Shown here one piece after another: positions 50,951-59,859 of a DNA stretch of 64,000 nt. Within the stretch, counting starts at the first letter, position 1. The number at the start of each line of letters is the position of its first letter. The stretch is taken from the NCBI GenBank assembly GCA_036826635.1, contig DAISVY010000010.1, positions 95,874 to 159,873 on the forward strand, written 5' to 3'. A program made the translations under genes and the position numbers. A model generated the notes under the pieces. That model ran no database searches. It worked only from the letters and a program-made list of their open reading frames with translations, and was not told the DNA's origin. Source of the stretch: DAISVY01 sp036826635. Its GTDB lineage: Bacteria; Zixibacteria; MSB-5A5; GN15; FEB-12.

Positions 50951-52150
50951 TTGGTCGATATTCTGCCGCGTGTGGGCACGCCATTTGATAATACAAAAAG
51001 CGAAAAGTTGTTTTATGAACTTATGAGAAGAAGAATAACGATAAAACAGGACTATTCGGAGCGGTCGGATACTCATGATCGGGAATGGAATCGGTCGGAG
51101 GGTGCCGACGTTAATTTGATCGATCTGGCTCGAGTGATTTTGCACCGGCGGCGGTTGCTTGTAGCTCTGGTCGGTACGGTCGTTATCGTGACGGCCATAC
51201 TGGTTTTCAGTATATCCAACCGCTATGCCTCACGGGCAACTATTCTGCCGTCGGGAAATACCAATACCCTTTCGGACCTGACCAGTTTGGTCGGGCTGTC
51301 GACGGGACTTGAAGTCGGTGACGAGAATTCATCGGCGTTGTTTCCCGTGATTCTCGGTTCGCAACGCGTTCGCGATGCCGTGCTGGACAGAGAATACAGT
51401 TTCAATACGGGTTCGGAACACCGACATCTTCATCTTTCCGAATACTTCGAACAGGATAATCCGGATAAACTGCGCGAAGCTGTTGCCGGAATCACCACTG
51501 TCGGTACGGACTCGCGCACCGGGCAGATAACGGTGCAGGTCGAGACGAAGTATCCGGAATTGTCGCAGGAAATTGTCGCGGCGTATTTGCAGGAACTGGA
51601 AAATTATAACCTTTACAAGAGACGAAGCGCGGCGGGAGATAACGAGAAATATCTTGCCCGGCAACTGGTTGACGCAAAAAGAATGTTGACGGACGCCGAG
51701 CAGGCGTTAGTTGATTTTCGCAAAGTCAATGCCGGCTGGGACGAAACCTCCAGCCCGGAAGTCATCAGCCGTCAGGGCCAACTGGTGCGTGAAGTGGAAG
51801 TGCGCAATACGGCCTACCTGTTTCTTCAACAGCAGTATGAACTGGCCAAGCTGGAAGCGCAGAAAGACGTACCCATTGTCCGTATTCTGGATCAACCGTC
51901 ACTGCCGACTCGAAAATCCGGGCCGCACCGTCTGAGAATGATAGTTCTGGCCGGAATGGTGTCGTTCATGTTTGCCGTATTCGGAATTTGCGTCGCGTAC
52001 CTCGGTCGAAAAGCCGTGTACGGAAATAACCGCGAAGCCTGCGAGCAACTGAGCGGAGATTTTGCCGAGGCGTTCCCGCGTACATCACGATTGTACGGTA
52101 ACGTACGGGGAAGACACGGACCCAGGCGGGAGTCTGTCCCTGTCGAGTAA
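50951..52150 (+). CDS. Wzz-type polysaccharide chain-length determinant
   Basis: The Wzz domain spans ~residues 55-170: an N-terminal transmembrane helix (LVALVGTVVIVTAILVFSI), NRYASRATILP, then a coiled-coil region (LARQLVDAKRMLTDAEQALVDF) and a second helix at the end (MIVLAGMVSFMFAVFGICVA) preceded by the PxxP-like LDQPSLPTRKSGP. It sets chain length of O-antigen or exopolysaccharide. TTG 50951, five bases after AAGGGG, is the preferred start; GTG 50933 is an alternative. Located between two glycosyltransferases. Confidence 0.88.
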   Translation: MVDILPRVGTPFDNTKSEKLFYELMRRRITIKQDYSERSDTHDREWNRSEGADVNLIDLARVILHRRRLLVALVGTVVIVTAILVFSISNRYASRATILPSGNTNTLSDLTSLVGLSTGLEVGDENSSALFPVILGSQRVRDAVLDREYSFNTGSEHRHLHLSEYFEQDNPDKLREAVAGITTVGTDSRTGQITVQVETKYPELSQEIVAAYLQELENYNLYKRRSAAGDNEKYLARQLVDAKRMLTDAEQALVDFRKVNAGWDETSSPEVISRQGQLVREVEVRNTAYLFLQQQYELAKLEAQKDVPIVRILDQPSLPTRKSGPHRLRMIVLAGMVSFMFAVFGICVAYLGRKAVYGNNREACEQLSGDFAEAFPRTSRLYGNVRGRHGPRRESVPVE

Positions 52151-52203
52151 TAACCGGTGACAGGAGACAAGCCGGCCGGCGCCATGGAGGGCGAAACGAG
52201 CAA

Positions 52204-53274
52204 TTGGAAAGTATAATAGAGAGAGCGGAGCAAGCGGATTCGTCGGCTGCGACTTCGATTACTTTGCCGGTGGGAATTAAGACGGCCCTGGTAGTGCCGA
52301 CCCTTAATGCCGGATCGGATTTTACCTACTGGCTGGATGCCCTGAGAACACAGACGTACATTCCGAATCAATTGTTGCTGGTTGATTCTTCTTCGACCGA
52401 TCACACTGTCGATTACGCGCGGGCCGCTGGTTTTTCCGTTAAAATAATTGAGCGTGACGAGTTTTCTCACGGAGGCACACGACAAATGTGTGTCGAGAGC
52501 CTTCCTGAGGCCGACGTGATCGTGTTCCTTACACAGGACGCGACCCTGGCGTCTCCCGATGCTTTGAAACAACTACTGGCGGCTTTCTCCGACCCGCGGG
52601 TCGGGGCGGCCTATGGACGACAGTTGCCCCGACCGGGGGCACATGCCATTGAAGCTCATGCCCGGCTGTTTAACTATACCGGACACCGAGAGGTGAAAAC
52701 ACTCGACGATATCCCCCGACTGGGAATGAAAACGGTCTTTATATCGAATTCGTTTGCGGCTTACCGGAGGACGGCTCTGGAGGAATGCAGTGGTTTCCCG
52801 CGGCACGTTATTTCAACCGAAGATACGTATTGCGCGGCCAGAATGGTCCTGAAAGACTGGAAAGTGGCCTATTGCCCGGAGGCAACCGTATATCATTCGC
52901 ACGGTTTCAGTTTCAGGCAGGAGTTCCGACGCTATTTCGATATCGGTGTCTTTTATTCCCGCGAGGGTTGGATTCATGATAAATTCGGTCGGGCCGAGGG
53001 AGAGGGGTTCCGGTTCGTACGCTCGGAGATGCGCTATTTGTGGAAACATCGGAAGAGGGCGATAGGGTCGGCGGTTGTTCGTACGGCGCTGAAACTGGCC
53101 GGGTATAAGCTCGGCAGCTATGAACAGCGGCTTCCGCGGAATCTGCGGCGCTTTTTGAGTTGTAACAGGACTTTCTGGGACCAGCAGGTCGGGGTCGGAA
53201 GGAGCGGGAACCGCGAGTTCGAGTTGAATCGGAAAGGGGCGGTGTCGGCTCAGGCCGCAGGTGAGAGGAACTGA
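52204..53274 (+). CDS. Family 2 glycosyltransferase (rhamnosyltransferase-like)
   Basis: A GT-A fold enzyme of 356 residues: TALVVPTLNAGSDFTYWLDA at the N-terminus, LLVDSSSTDHTVDYARAAGF (nucleotide-binding), DVIVFLTQDATLAS with a TQD metal motif, and FSHGGTRQM typical of rhamnosyltransferase-like GT2s. The C-terminal ~70 residues are basic. The start is TTG 52204 following GGAGGG at 12 bases, a less than ideal spacing. Likely adds a sugar to the surface polysaccharide; it is last in the three-gene cluster. Confidence 0.92.
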   Translation: MESIIERAEQADSSAATSITLPVGIKTALVVPTLNAGSDFTYWLDALRTQTYIPNQLLLVDSSSTDHTVDYARAAGFSVKIIERDEFSHGGTRQMCVESLPEADVIVFLTQDATLASPDALKQLLAAFSDPRVGAAYGRQLPRPGAHAIEAHARLFNYTGHREVKTLDDIPRLGMKTVFISNSFAAYRRTALEECSGFPRHVISTEDTYCAARMVLKDWKVAYCPEATVYHSHGFSFRQEFRRYFDIGVFYSREGWIHDKFGRAEGEGFRFVRSEMRYLWKHRKRAIGSAVVRTALKLAGYKLGSYEQRLPRNLRRFLSCNRTFWDQQVGVGRSGNREFELNRKGAVSAQAAGERN

Positions 53275-53293
53275 ATCCGACGCAATTTTTGGA

Positions 53294-53321
53294 TTGATTT
53301 CTTAAGATTTGGGCTTATATT
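53294..53321 (+). promoter_or_regulatory. Promoter of tRNA-Tyr
   Basis: TTGATT - 16 bp - TATATT. A leader hairpin (CCCGGA/TCCGGG at 53340-53361) lies between it and the tRNA. Confidence 0.65.
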
Positions 53322-53376
53322 GCCCCTCCTTATGATTGGCCCGGAGGTTCTGTTTTCCGGGTAATCAATGATTGAT

Positions 53377-53461
53377 GGTGGGGTTCCCGAGCGGTCAAAG
53401 GGAACAGACTGTAAATCTGTCGGCGAAGCCTTCGAAGGTTCGAATCCTTCCCCCACCACCA
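53377..53461 (+). tRNA. tRNA-Tyr (GTA)
   Basis: A class II tRNA with a long variable arm. Acceptor GGTGGGG/CCCCACC, anticodon stem CAGA/TCTG with loop CTGTAAA (anticodon GTA), T arm GAAGG TTCGAAT CCTTC, and an encoded 3' CCA (53459-53461), unlike tRNA-Ala here. Confidence 0.97.
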
Positions 53462-53604
53462 TGACTCCTTGAGAGCTGTCTTCGTTTTATCCTCTGTAAA
53501 TTGATTCTGTGCACTGAAAGCGGACATCGTTTGTCGCTCGAAGGTAAATTGGCGCTTTGACCGACCCGGATTGTTTTGTATCCTCTGACTCTATCGGAGA
53601 GTAG

Positions 53605-54978
53605 ATGGACGGACCGGAACTGAAAAAAACTACCGATTTCACCGAAGGGTCTATCATCGGGTCGATCCTCAGAATGGGGCTTCCCTCGATGTTCGGCTTT
53701 CTGGCTCAGCATATTTATGCCATGGCCGACATGTTCTGGGTATCCCGGCTGACCGATGGGGAATCCGGGGTGGCGGCCATCACCTTCTTTAACAATTTGA
53801 TGTGGATGCTTTTCTCGTTCAATTCGCTGGTCGGGCCGGGGTCGGTGGCGGTTATATCGCGGCGCTATGGCGAGAAAGCTTTCGACCAGGCCGAAAAAGC
53901 CATCAAAGAAGCACTCCTGCTGAAATTGTTCTTCGGTTTGATTCTGGCCATAGTCGGGTACATCCTTCTTCCCGATATGCTAAAGTTACTCGGGGCGCGC
54001 GACGAGGCTCTGGCGCTGGGGATTCAATACGGGCGTATCATGCTGGTCGGTCTCCCGATTATGTATGCCACTTATTCGATTTTTACCGCTCTGCGGGGTA
54101 TCGCCAATCCCAACATGGCCATGGCCCTGATGATCGGATCGAACCTCCTGAATATCACGCTCGATCCTTTCTTGATTTTCGGTTATGCCGGATTCCCGAC
54201 GCTGGGAATGCCGGGCGCCGCGTATGCTTCGGTGTTTAGTTTCTGTCTGACATTCTTGATCGGACTCATCCTGTTTCGGACCAACTGGACCAATGTCCGG
54301 TTACACTTTTTCGGCAGAGTTCCGATTGCTTTGGCTTCGATGTGGAAAATGGTAAAGATAGGTATTCCGGCCTGGCTGGGGTCTCTTTCGTTTTCCGGTT
54401 CACGTCTTTTAATAACGCCGATGATTGCCGGGTTCGGGACCGATGTGGTGGCCGCCTACGGGGTGGGGATGCAGCTTTTCGGTTTCGGGATGACTCTGCT
54501 TGTCGGTATTGGTCTGGGGCTGTCTTCGCTGATTGGTCACAACATCGGCGCCGGTAAGCTTGACCGGGCACGCAAGACCGGGAATCACGCGATTATACTG
54601 GGCGTGTGCATCATGGCGACAGTGGCCATTTTGGCGTGGGCTTTCGGCAAATTCTTCATGGGGCTTTTCTTCAGTTCGACCGACACCATCAACCTGGGGG
54701 TCGAGCTGCTCCGGATTATGGCCATTGGCTTTCCGTTTTTCGGGGCCTACATGATGATCGAACAGATCCATTCCGGGGTCGGGCTAAACACGCCGGCGAT
54801 GATTTTTTCAATTATAAATTCGTGGGGATTTCAGGTACTGCCGGCCCTGATGGTGACACAGATTTTCGGACTGCAGCAAAACGCCGTGTGGTGGATACTA
54901 AGCTTCTCGGGAATGATCACATCAATTATGTTTTTCGCTTATTATCGCCGCGGCAAGTGGCTGACCGTGCAGGTATAA
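53605..54978 (+). CDS. MATE family efflux transporter
   Basis: A 457-residue protein with 12 hydrophobic helices in two halves, as in MatE proteins: GSIIGSILRMGLPSMFGFLA, MADMFWVSRL, LFSFNSLVGPGSVAVISRRY, and MLVGLPIMYATYSIFTALRG in the first half; GIGLGLSSLIGHNIGAGKLD in the second. The family exports drugs or metabolites using Na+ or H+ gradients. The start ATG lies after a weak GGAGAG. Adjacent to a porin that may share substrates, though this is only suggested by position. Confidence 0.94.
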   Translation: MDGPELKKTTDFTEGSIIGSILRMGLPSMFGFLAQHIYAMADMFWVSRLTDGESGVAAITFFNNLMWMLFSFNSLVGPGSVAVISRRYGEKAFDQAEKAIKEALLLKLFFGLILAIVGYILLPDMLKLLGARDEALALGIQYGRIMLVGLPIMYATYSIFTALRGIANPNMAMALMIGSNLLNITLDPFLIFGYAGFPTLGMPGAAYASVFSFCLTFLIGLILFRTNWTNVRLHFFGRVPIALASMWKMVKIGIPAWLGSLSFSGSRLLITPMIAGFGTDVVAAYGVGMQLFGFGMTLLVGIGLGLSSLIGHNIGAGKLDRARKTGNHAIILGVCIMATVAILAWAFGKFFMGLFFSSTDTINLGVELLRIMAIGFPFFGAYMMIEQIHSGVGLNTPAMIFSIINSWGFQVLPALMVTQIFGLQQNAVWWILSFSGMITSIMFFAYYRRGKWLTVQV

Positions 54979-55065
54979 CCCTGGTCAATGTTAATCTTGA
55001 CCCCGAAAGCCCGGGGCGGTTACTTTACGGACTTATATAACTACTAAAAAAACGTAGAGGTATGG

Positions 55066-56349
55066 ATGGTCACCAGGCAACTTCTGATAGGGCTGGCATC
55101 GATGGTCTTTTGTGCGGTCGTTTCGGCCGATGATACGGCGCCGGGGAATGTTCACCCCAGGATCAGGCTTAGTTTTACCGAGCGTTTCCGCATGGTTAGC
55201 TGGGACAATGCCGTCTCGCTCGACGAAAGCGCCGAGGGTGGCAATTCGTTCACGCGGCATCGCACCAACGTCATGGGACAATGGTACCCGACCGACAAGA
55301 TGGAATTGGCCCTCAAACTGACTAACGAGTTCCGAAACTATTTCGTACCCGAGCAACGGGTGTTTACGTGGGACGAGGTATTCGTTGATCAGTTCTATTT
55401 CAAATACCGCAACGAGTGGGGAGCAAAAGGCACCCTGACGGTTGGGCGGCAGAATATCACGTTGGGGGAAGGGTTTGTGGTGATGGATGGACATCCGCTC
55501 GACGGGTCCCGCTCGATATATTTCAATGCCGTGCGTTACGACTGGAAAATAGACCCTCGCAAACAACTGACGATGTTCTATTGTTATCAGGACGAAACCG
55601 ACGAGGCCCTGCCGATTATCCACGACCAGGAAACGCGGTTGCTGGACCAGCCGGAAGAAGGGATCGGGGCGTATTTCGACGGTGATCTCGGCAAGGTTAA
55701 TCTTGAGGGGTACTATATTCGCAAGAACATGAAGGCCGGACAGTGGCGCAAAGCCGGGTCGGAAATCAACACGCTGGGCGCCCGGGTGAGGGTCCCCGTG
55801 AGATCGGACCTGTCGGGTACGGCGGAAGGTGCTTATCAGTTCGGCGATCGTGAGGATTTCGATCACTCGGCCTACGGCGGGTATGCCTATGCCGATTACA
55901 ACACCGGTTGGGGCAGGTATTTTCCGCAGTCGTTCCGCGCGGGGGCAATTCTGCTGAGCGGTGACGATCCGGCTACCGATGACAGTGAAGGCTGGGACCC
56001 ATTGTTCGGTCGCTGGCCGAAGTGGAGTGAGTCATACATTTATACTCTGGTCCCGGAAAGCGGTGTGGCTTACTGGTCGAATTTCGCGTCGCTGCACGCG
56101 GGGATGCGTTTTGCTCCGGCCGAGGACATCGGTTTCAAACTGGATTATCACCATCTGATGGCTCCGCAGGAATCGGTCGAGGGAGGCAACACGCGGGGGG
56201 AATTGCTGATCGGACGGCTGGATTTTCGTTTGACCGAATCACTCACCGGGCATGTCGTGTGGGAACATTTCGAACCGGGTGATTTCTACGCCGACAGTGC
56301 CGATCCTTACAACTGGCTGCGTACGGAACTGCTTCTGAATATACACTGA
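55066..56349 (+). CDS. Alginate-export (AlgE)-like outer-membrane porin
   Basis: A 427-residue beta-barrel protein: an N-terminal signal peptide (LLIGLASMVFCAVVSA), repeated amphipathic strands (RIRLSFTERFRMVSWD, FYFKYRNEWGAKGTLTVGRQ, FKLDYHHLM) and a C-terminal strand of barrel type (YNWLRTELLLNIH). TVGRQNITLGEGFVVMDGHP corresponds to the conserved GRQ motif of the alginate-export family. It should form a channel in the outer membrane for a poly- or oligosaccharide or organic acid. The substrate is unknown; it lies after MATE and near polysaccharide genes. Confidence 0.85.
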   Translation: MVTRQLLIGLASMVFCAVVSADDTAPGNVHPRIRLSFTERFRMVSWDNAVSLDESAEGGNSFTRHRTNVMGQWYPTDKMELALKLTNEFRNYFVPEQRVFTWDEVFVDQFYFKYRNEWGAKGTLTVGRQNITLGEGFVVMDGHPLDGSRSIYFNAVRYDWKIDPRKQLTMFYCYQDETDEALPIIHDQETRLLDQPEEGIGAYFDGDLGKVNLEGYYIRKNMKAGQWRKAGSEINTLGARVRVPVRSDLSGTAEGAYQFGDREDFDHSAYGGYAYADYNTGWGRYFPQSFRAGAILLSGDDPATDDSEGWDPLFGRWPKWSESYIYTLVPESGVAYWSNFASLHAGMRFAPAEDIGFKLDYHHLMAPQESVEGGNTRGELLIGRLDFRLTESLTGHVVWEHFEPGDFYADSADPYNWLRTELLLNIH

Positions 56350-56369
56350 CCCGGCGCGGGTCAGTTTTG
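56345..56369 (+). terminator. Terminator overlapping two convergent stop codons
   Basis: A perfect 9-bp stem (ACTGACCCG / CGGGTCAGT) with a 3-nt loop and TTTTG. It contains the porin stop codon on one side and the M48 stop on the other. Confidence 0.65.
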
Positions 56370-57176
56370 TTGCGACGCCCGGTAGAGCTTCATGGCTCCG
56401 GGCATCAATTGCTGAATTTGCTGCACGCGGGTTTCGTCGGACGGGTGCGTGCTCAGGAACTCCGGCGCTTTACCGCTACCTGCCGCGGCCATGCGCTGCC
56501 AGAAAGTCACCGCCTCGCCGGGATCGTATCCGGCCATAGCCATGAACATCAGACCCAGATGATCGGCCTCCGATTCGTGAAGGCGACTATAAGGTAACAG
56601 CACGCCCACGTTGGTCCCTGCGCCGTAGGCGGTCATAAACAGCGCCTGAGTTTGTTCGGGTTTCTTCTTGAGTGCCTCGGACAGGGCCATACCGCCCAGT
56701 TCGACCAGCAGGCTCTGGCTCATGCGTTCGTTGCCGTGATTGGCAATAGCGTGGCCGATCTCGTGTCCCATGACAACCGCCAGACCGTTTTCATTCTGTG
56801 TGTACGGAAGGATGCCGGTGTAGACGACCACCTTGCCGCCGGGCATACACCAGGCGTTGACCTGCGAGTCCTCGACCAGGTTAAATTCCCATTGATAAGC
56901 GCTGAGTCGCCCGGACATGTTATTCTCGGCGTAATAGCGCTCGACAGCGTGCCGGATGCGCTCGCCCACGCGTTTGACCATGGCGGTCTTCTCGGTGTCG
57001 GTACTGAGCTTGTTGCTGTTGACAAAATCCGAGTACTGCTGGAAGCTCATGGCGTTGAGAGTCGAGGCCGGGATAATGCCGAGATTCTTGCGCCCGGTAA
57101 TAGGCACGGTGGCGCAGGCAGCAAGCAGCAGGGCGGCCGACAGCAGGCCGATGGTGGTTTTCCTGAACGTGTTCAC
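56361..57176 (-). CDS. M48 family zinc metallopeptidase lipoprotein (LoiP/YcaL-like)
   Basis: A 271-residue lipoprotein: signal peptide with lipobox LLLAAC (Cys21), then NAWCMPGGKVVVYTGIL, the zinc motif H138-E139-x-x-H142 in MGHEIGHAIANHG, and the third ligand Glu in ESEADHLGLMFMAMAGYDP. Homologues degrade misfolded outer-membrane proteins in the periplasm. It is monocistronic and convergent with the porin. The signature STHPSDETRVQQI at the C-terminus is typical. Confidence 0.95.
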   Translation of the reverse strand: MNTFRKTTIGLLSAALLLAACATVPITGRKNLGIIPASTLNAMSFQQYSDFVNSNKLSTDTEKTAMVKRVGERIRHAVERYYAENNMSGRLSAYQWEFNLVEDSQVNAWCMPGGKVVVYTGILPYTQNENGLAVVMGHEIGHAIANHGNERMSQSLLVELGGMALSEALKKKPEQTQALFMTAYGAGTNVGVLLPYSRLHESEADHLGLMFMAMAGYDPGEAVTFWQRMAAAGSGKAPEFLSTHPSDETRVQQIQQLMPGAMKLYRASQQN

Positions 57177-57325
57177 GCTTCCCTCTACAATTCATCCGGT
57201 TTGGTCATTGACCTCGGAAATCTACAACAACCCGACCGGGGAGTAAATATCAGTTTTTGGATGGGAATAGTCGTTAAAGTGGGGGAGAAGGTGACAACGC
57301 CGGTGCTTGATACGAAAATAAGCGG

Positions 57326-57353
57326 TTGACTTGGCCGTGGAAAGGTGTAAAAT
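57326..57353 (+). promoter_or_regulatory. Promoter of the TetR-type regulator
   Basis: TTGACT - 16 bp - TAAAAT, 47 bases before the ATG at 57401. Confidence 0.65.
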
Positions 57354-57400
57354 AGACTAAACTGCGATTTTGGTTCGATAGTTTTTTGGACATCTACGGT

Positions 57401-58027
57401 ATGACAGACACGGCAGTAAAGACACCACGCAGGCGGCGGCGCGACAAACGCGAGGATATCCTCACCGCCGCGAGTACTCTCTTCGCCCGATTCGGCTTCA
57501 GAAAAACCACGGTTGACGAAATTGCGCAAGCGGCCCGGGTGGCCAAGGGAACACTCTACAAATACTTCCAGAGCAAAGAAGAAGTCTTTAACAGAGTGAC
57601 CCGCCGCGAGAGCGAACAGATATTCAACAAGATTCGTACGGCAGTAGAGCAGGCCGACACCCGCAAGGACAAGATTCGTACCCTTGCCCGGGTCAAAGCC
57701 GAAGAGATCAGGAAAGCGGTGAGTTTCCATCAGATCGCGCGCGAAGTGGCTCAGGAACTCTGGCCGATTCTCGACAGTGTGCGGAATGATTATACCAGGC
57801 AGGAAGCCGAAATGCTCCGCGATATAATCATCGACGGCAACAAAGCCGGGGAATTCGACGTGTCCAATCCCGAATTGGCGGCGTGCGCTGTTGCCACCGT
57901 TCTTAAGGCTCTGGAACTCGAGTGGATACTTGACCGGAACCCGGAGCAACTCCAGCAGGATGTAGACCAGTTCATAGAGTTGCTCTTTCGCGGCATTGTC
58001 AGCCGGGCAGATAGTTCGGTCTCCTGA
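57401..58027 (+). CDS. TetR/AcrR family transcriptional regulator
   Basis: A 208-residue regulator. The N-terminal helix-turn-helix is clear (RREDILTAASTLFARFGF-like region, KTTVDEIAQAARVAKGTLYKYFQSKEEVF). The C-terminal ligand domain (~residues 60-200) is all-helical and does not point to a ligand. ATG 57401 is preferred over the in-frame TTG 57386 because the HTH needs only a short basic lead (TPRRRRRDKRED). It probably represses a nearby efflux or envelope gene, but no target operator was identified. Confidence 0.93.
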   Translation: MTDTAVKTPRRRRRDKREDILTAASTLFARFGFRKTTVDEIAQAARVAKGTLYKYFQSKEEVFNRVTRRESEQIFNKIRTAVEQADTRKDKIRTLARVKAEEIRKAVSFHQIAREVAQELWPILDSVRNDYTRQEAEMLRDIIIDGNKAGEFDVSNPELAACAVATVLKALELEWILDRNPEQLQQDVDQFIELLFRGIVSRADSSVS

Positions 58028-58195
58028 CAATAGTGCCGCCGGGGTGAATAATCTGTTGAAACGGCGGTAATCTTCTTGAAGTTGAATCAATTTTCGGCTA
58101 CACAGTGTGTCTGTGTTGGTCCGTTTGCCGGTTCTGTAACCGTACCCGGTAAAACAGACCGGCAGGGTGATATATAATAACCCCGGGAGGGAATT

Positions 58196-58591
58196 ATGCC
58201 TTTCTGCCCCAAATGTCGCTGTGAGTATAAACCGGGCATTCGTACGTGTCCCGACTGCAATGTGGAACTGGTGGCTTCGCTGCCGGAAGAACCCGATAAA
58301 AACCGGGAAGAGCCGCAATACGATGACTGGGTGGCCATAGTTCATCTCAGCGCGGTGCAGTATGCCGAGATGCTCGTTGAGGCGCTTAGAGACGAGGAAA
58401 TACCGGTCGTGCTTCATTCGAAACAAGGGCATTTTGGTGTTACCGGGCAAATGGGGCCCTCGTCGTATCGGCCTATCGAAGGAGCCGTGGCGATTCTTAT
58501 GGTGCCCCGGGAGTTCGTAGATCAGGCCGACCGTGTGGGCGAGGCTATCCTGGGCGAAACCTGGAAGGCCTGCCGTGTGTCGGACGAGTAG
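58196..58591 (+). CDS. Zinc-ribbon plus DUF2007-like protein
   Basis: A 131-residue protein with an N-terminal zinc ribbon (FCPKCRCEY, RTCPDCNVEL) and a DUF2007-like domain (WVAIVHLSAVQYAEMLVEAL, PVVLHSKQGHFG, ILMVPREFVDQADRVGEAI). DUF2007 resembles PII-type ferredoxin-like folds and is called a putative signal-transducing domain; its function is not established. The ATG follows GGGAGGG, and a TATAAT lies at 58173-58178 just upstream. Confidence 0.85.
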   Translation: MPFCPKCRCEYKPGIRTCPDCNVELVASLPEEPDKNREEPQYDDWVAIVHLSAVQYAEMLVEALRDEEIPVVLHSKQGHFGVTGQMGPSSYRPIEGAVAILMVPREFVDQADRVGEAILGETWKACRVSDE

Positions 58592-58608
58592 AGTTTGTCC
58601 TAAAGTCC

Positions 58609-58638
58609 TTGCCAGGGCTGGTCGGGCTGCTTTATACT
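58609..58638 (+). promoter_or_regulatory. Promoter of the alanine dehydrogenase/OCD gene
   Basis: TTGCCA - 18 bp - TATACT, 30 bases before the ATG, which follows AGGAGG. Confidence 0.5.
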
Positions 58639-58667
58639 GGCTATTATCAATCTGACAGGAGGAACCT

Positions 58668-59648
58668 ATGCCGCTGCTATTGTCCCGGGACGACGTTGTC
58701 AAAGTGCTCACTATGGCCGACTGTATGGATGCGGTCGAGAAAGCCTTTGCGGAACTGGCCTCCGGCACGGCCGTGTTGCCGCTTCGTATCGGTATTACGC
58801 CGCCCGACGGTCTGGCGCTTTACATGCCGGCCTATCTGAAAGAAATGGGGGCACTGGCCTGCAAGGTGGTGACGGTATACAAAAATAATCCCGCAAAACA
58901 TGATATGCCGACGACCATCGGCAAGGTGCTCCTTCAGGATCCCGAAACCGGTGACGTGATTTGTATTATGGACGGCGGTTATCTTACGGCCGTTCGCACC
59001 GGAGCGGCCAGCGGTGTGGCGACGAAATACCTGGCTCGCAGCGACCGTGGGCAGGTGGCGGGGATTTTCGGCGCCGGGGTACAGGCCAAAATGCAGTTGT
59101 GGGCGATGGCCACGGCCCGCGATTTGGCCAAAGCTTTCGTTTACGATGTTTCGCCCGAAGCCACAAAGAAATTTATCGAAGAGATGGGCCGGATGCTTGA
59201 TCTGGAAATCACGGCGGCGGGTTCACCTGACGAACTGCTCGAGGCGGCCGACATCATTTGCACTGCGACATCATCAGCACAGCCGATATTCGATGGCAAC
59301 AAAGTAGCCGAGGGTACGCATATCAACGGCATCGGCAGTCATACCCCCAATACTCGTGAGCTGGATACGGCCATTATCAAAACCTCGCGGCTGGTAGTCG
59401 ACTCGTACGAGGCCTGTTTGAAAGAGGCCGGGGATATCATGATCCCGATACAGGAAGGTGTGATTGATAAATCGCACATGTATGCCGAACTCGGCGAGAT
59501 CATTACCGGCAAGAAACCTGCGCGGGTCAACAACAGCGACATAACCCTGTTCAAGTCCAACGGGCTGGCCGTTCAGGACGTAGCCACGGCCAAAGTAGTC
59601 TACGACAAAGCGATTGCGGCGGGTATCGGCAAGCAAGTCGATCTTTGA
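58668..59648 (+). CDS. Ornithine cyclodeaminase / archaeal-type alanine dehydrogenase family
   Basis: A 326-residue mu-crystallin-like NAD(P)-dependent enzyme. Motifs: LCVIMDGGYLTAVRTGAASG type substrate pocket, GIFGAGVQAKMQLWAM (dinucleotide-binding glycine motif), DIICTATSSAQPIFDG and HINGIGSHTPNTRELD. Members either cyclise ornithine to proline or interconvert alanine and pyruvate; sequence does not allow a firm choice here. The start ATG follows a strong AGGAGG at six bases. The next gene lies 211 bases downstream. Confidence 0.92.
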   Translation: MPLLLSRDDVVKVLTMADCMDAVEKAFAELASGTAVLPLRIGITPPDGLALYMPAYLKEMGALACKVVTVYKNNPAKHDMPTTIGKVLLQDPETGDVICIMDGGYLTAVRTGAASGVATKYLARSDRGQVAGIFGAGVQAKMQLWAMATARDLAKAFVYDVSPEATKKFIEEMGRMLDLEITAAGSPDELLEAADIICTATSSAQPIFDGNKVAEGTHINGIGSHTPNTRELDTAIIKTSRLVVDSYEACLKEAGDIMIPIQEGVIDKSHMYAELGEIITGKKPARVNNSDITLFKSNGLAVQDVATAKVVYDKAIAAGIGKQVDL

Positions 59649-59859
59649 TCACGTCCGTGGTCGTTGTCGTTTTACTGCGAATCGGCTGCAATTGGTGCGG
59701 ATTACTTCCTTGCGTTTATTCTTGGGGCGATTATCTTTGCGGCTAAAAACCGGCCGTGGATCAATGCGATCCTGGTTGATAACGTTCTGTACGTCAAGAA
59801 GGACTCCAATATCGGCTCGTGCGTTCTGGGCGTGATTTGATTCTGAGGAGGACAATGGA

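Noticed and set aside
57185..58768. 527-codon open frame on the minus strand
   Set aside because: It lies antisense to the TetR and DUF2007-like genes, both of which have clear family motifs and ribosome sites. The frame has no recognisable domain.
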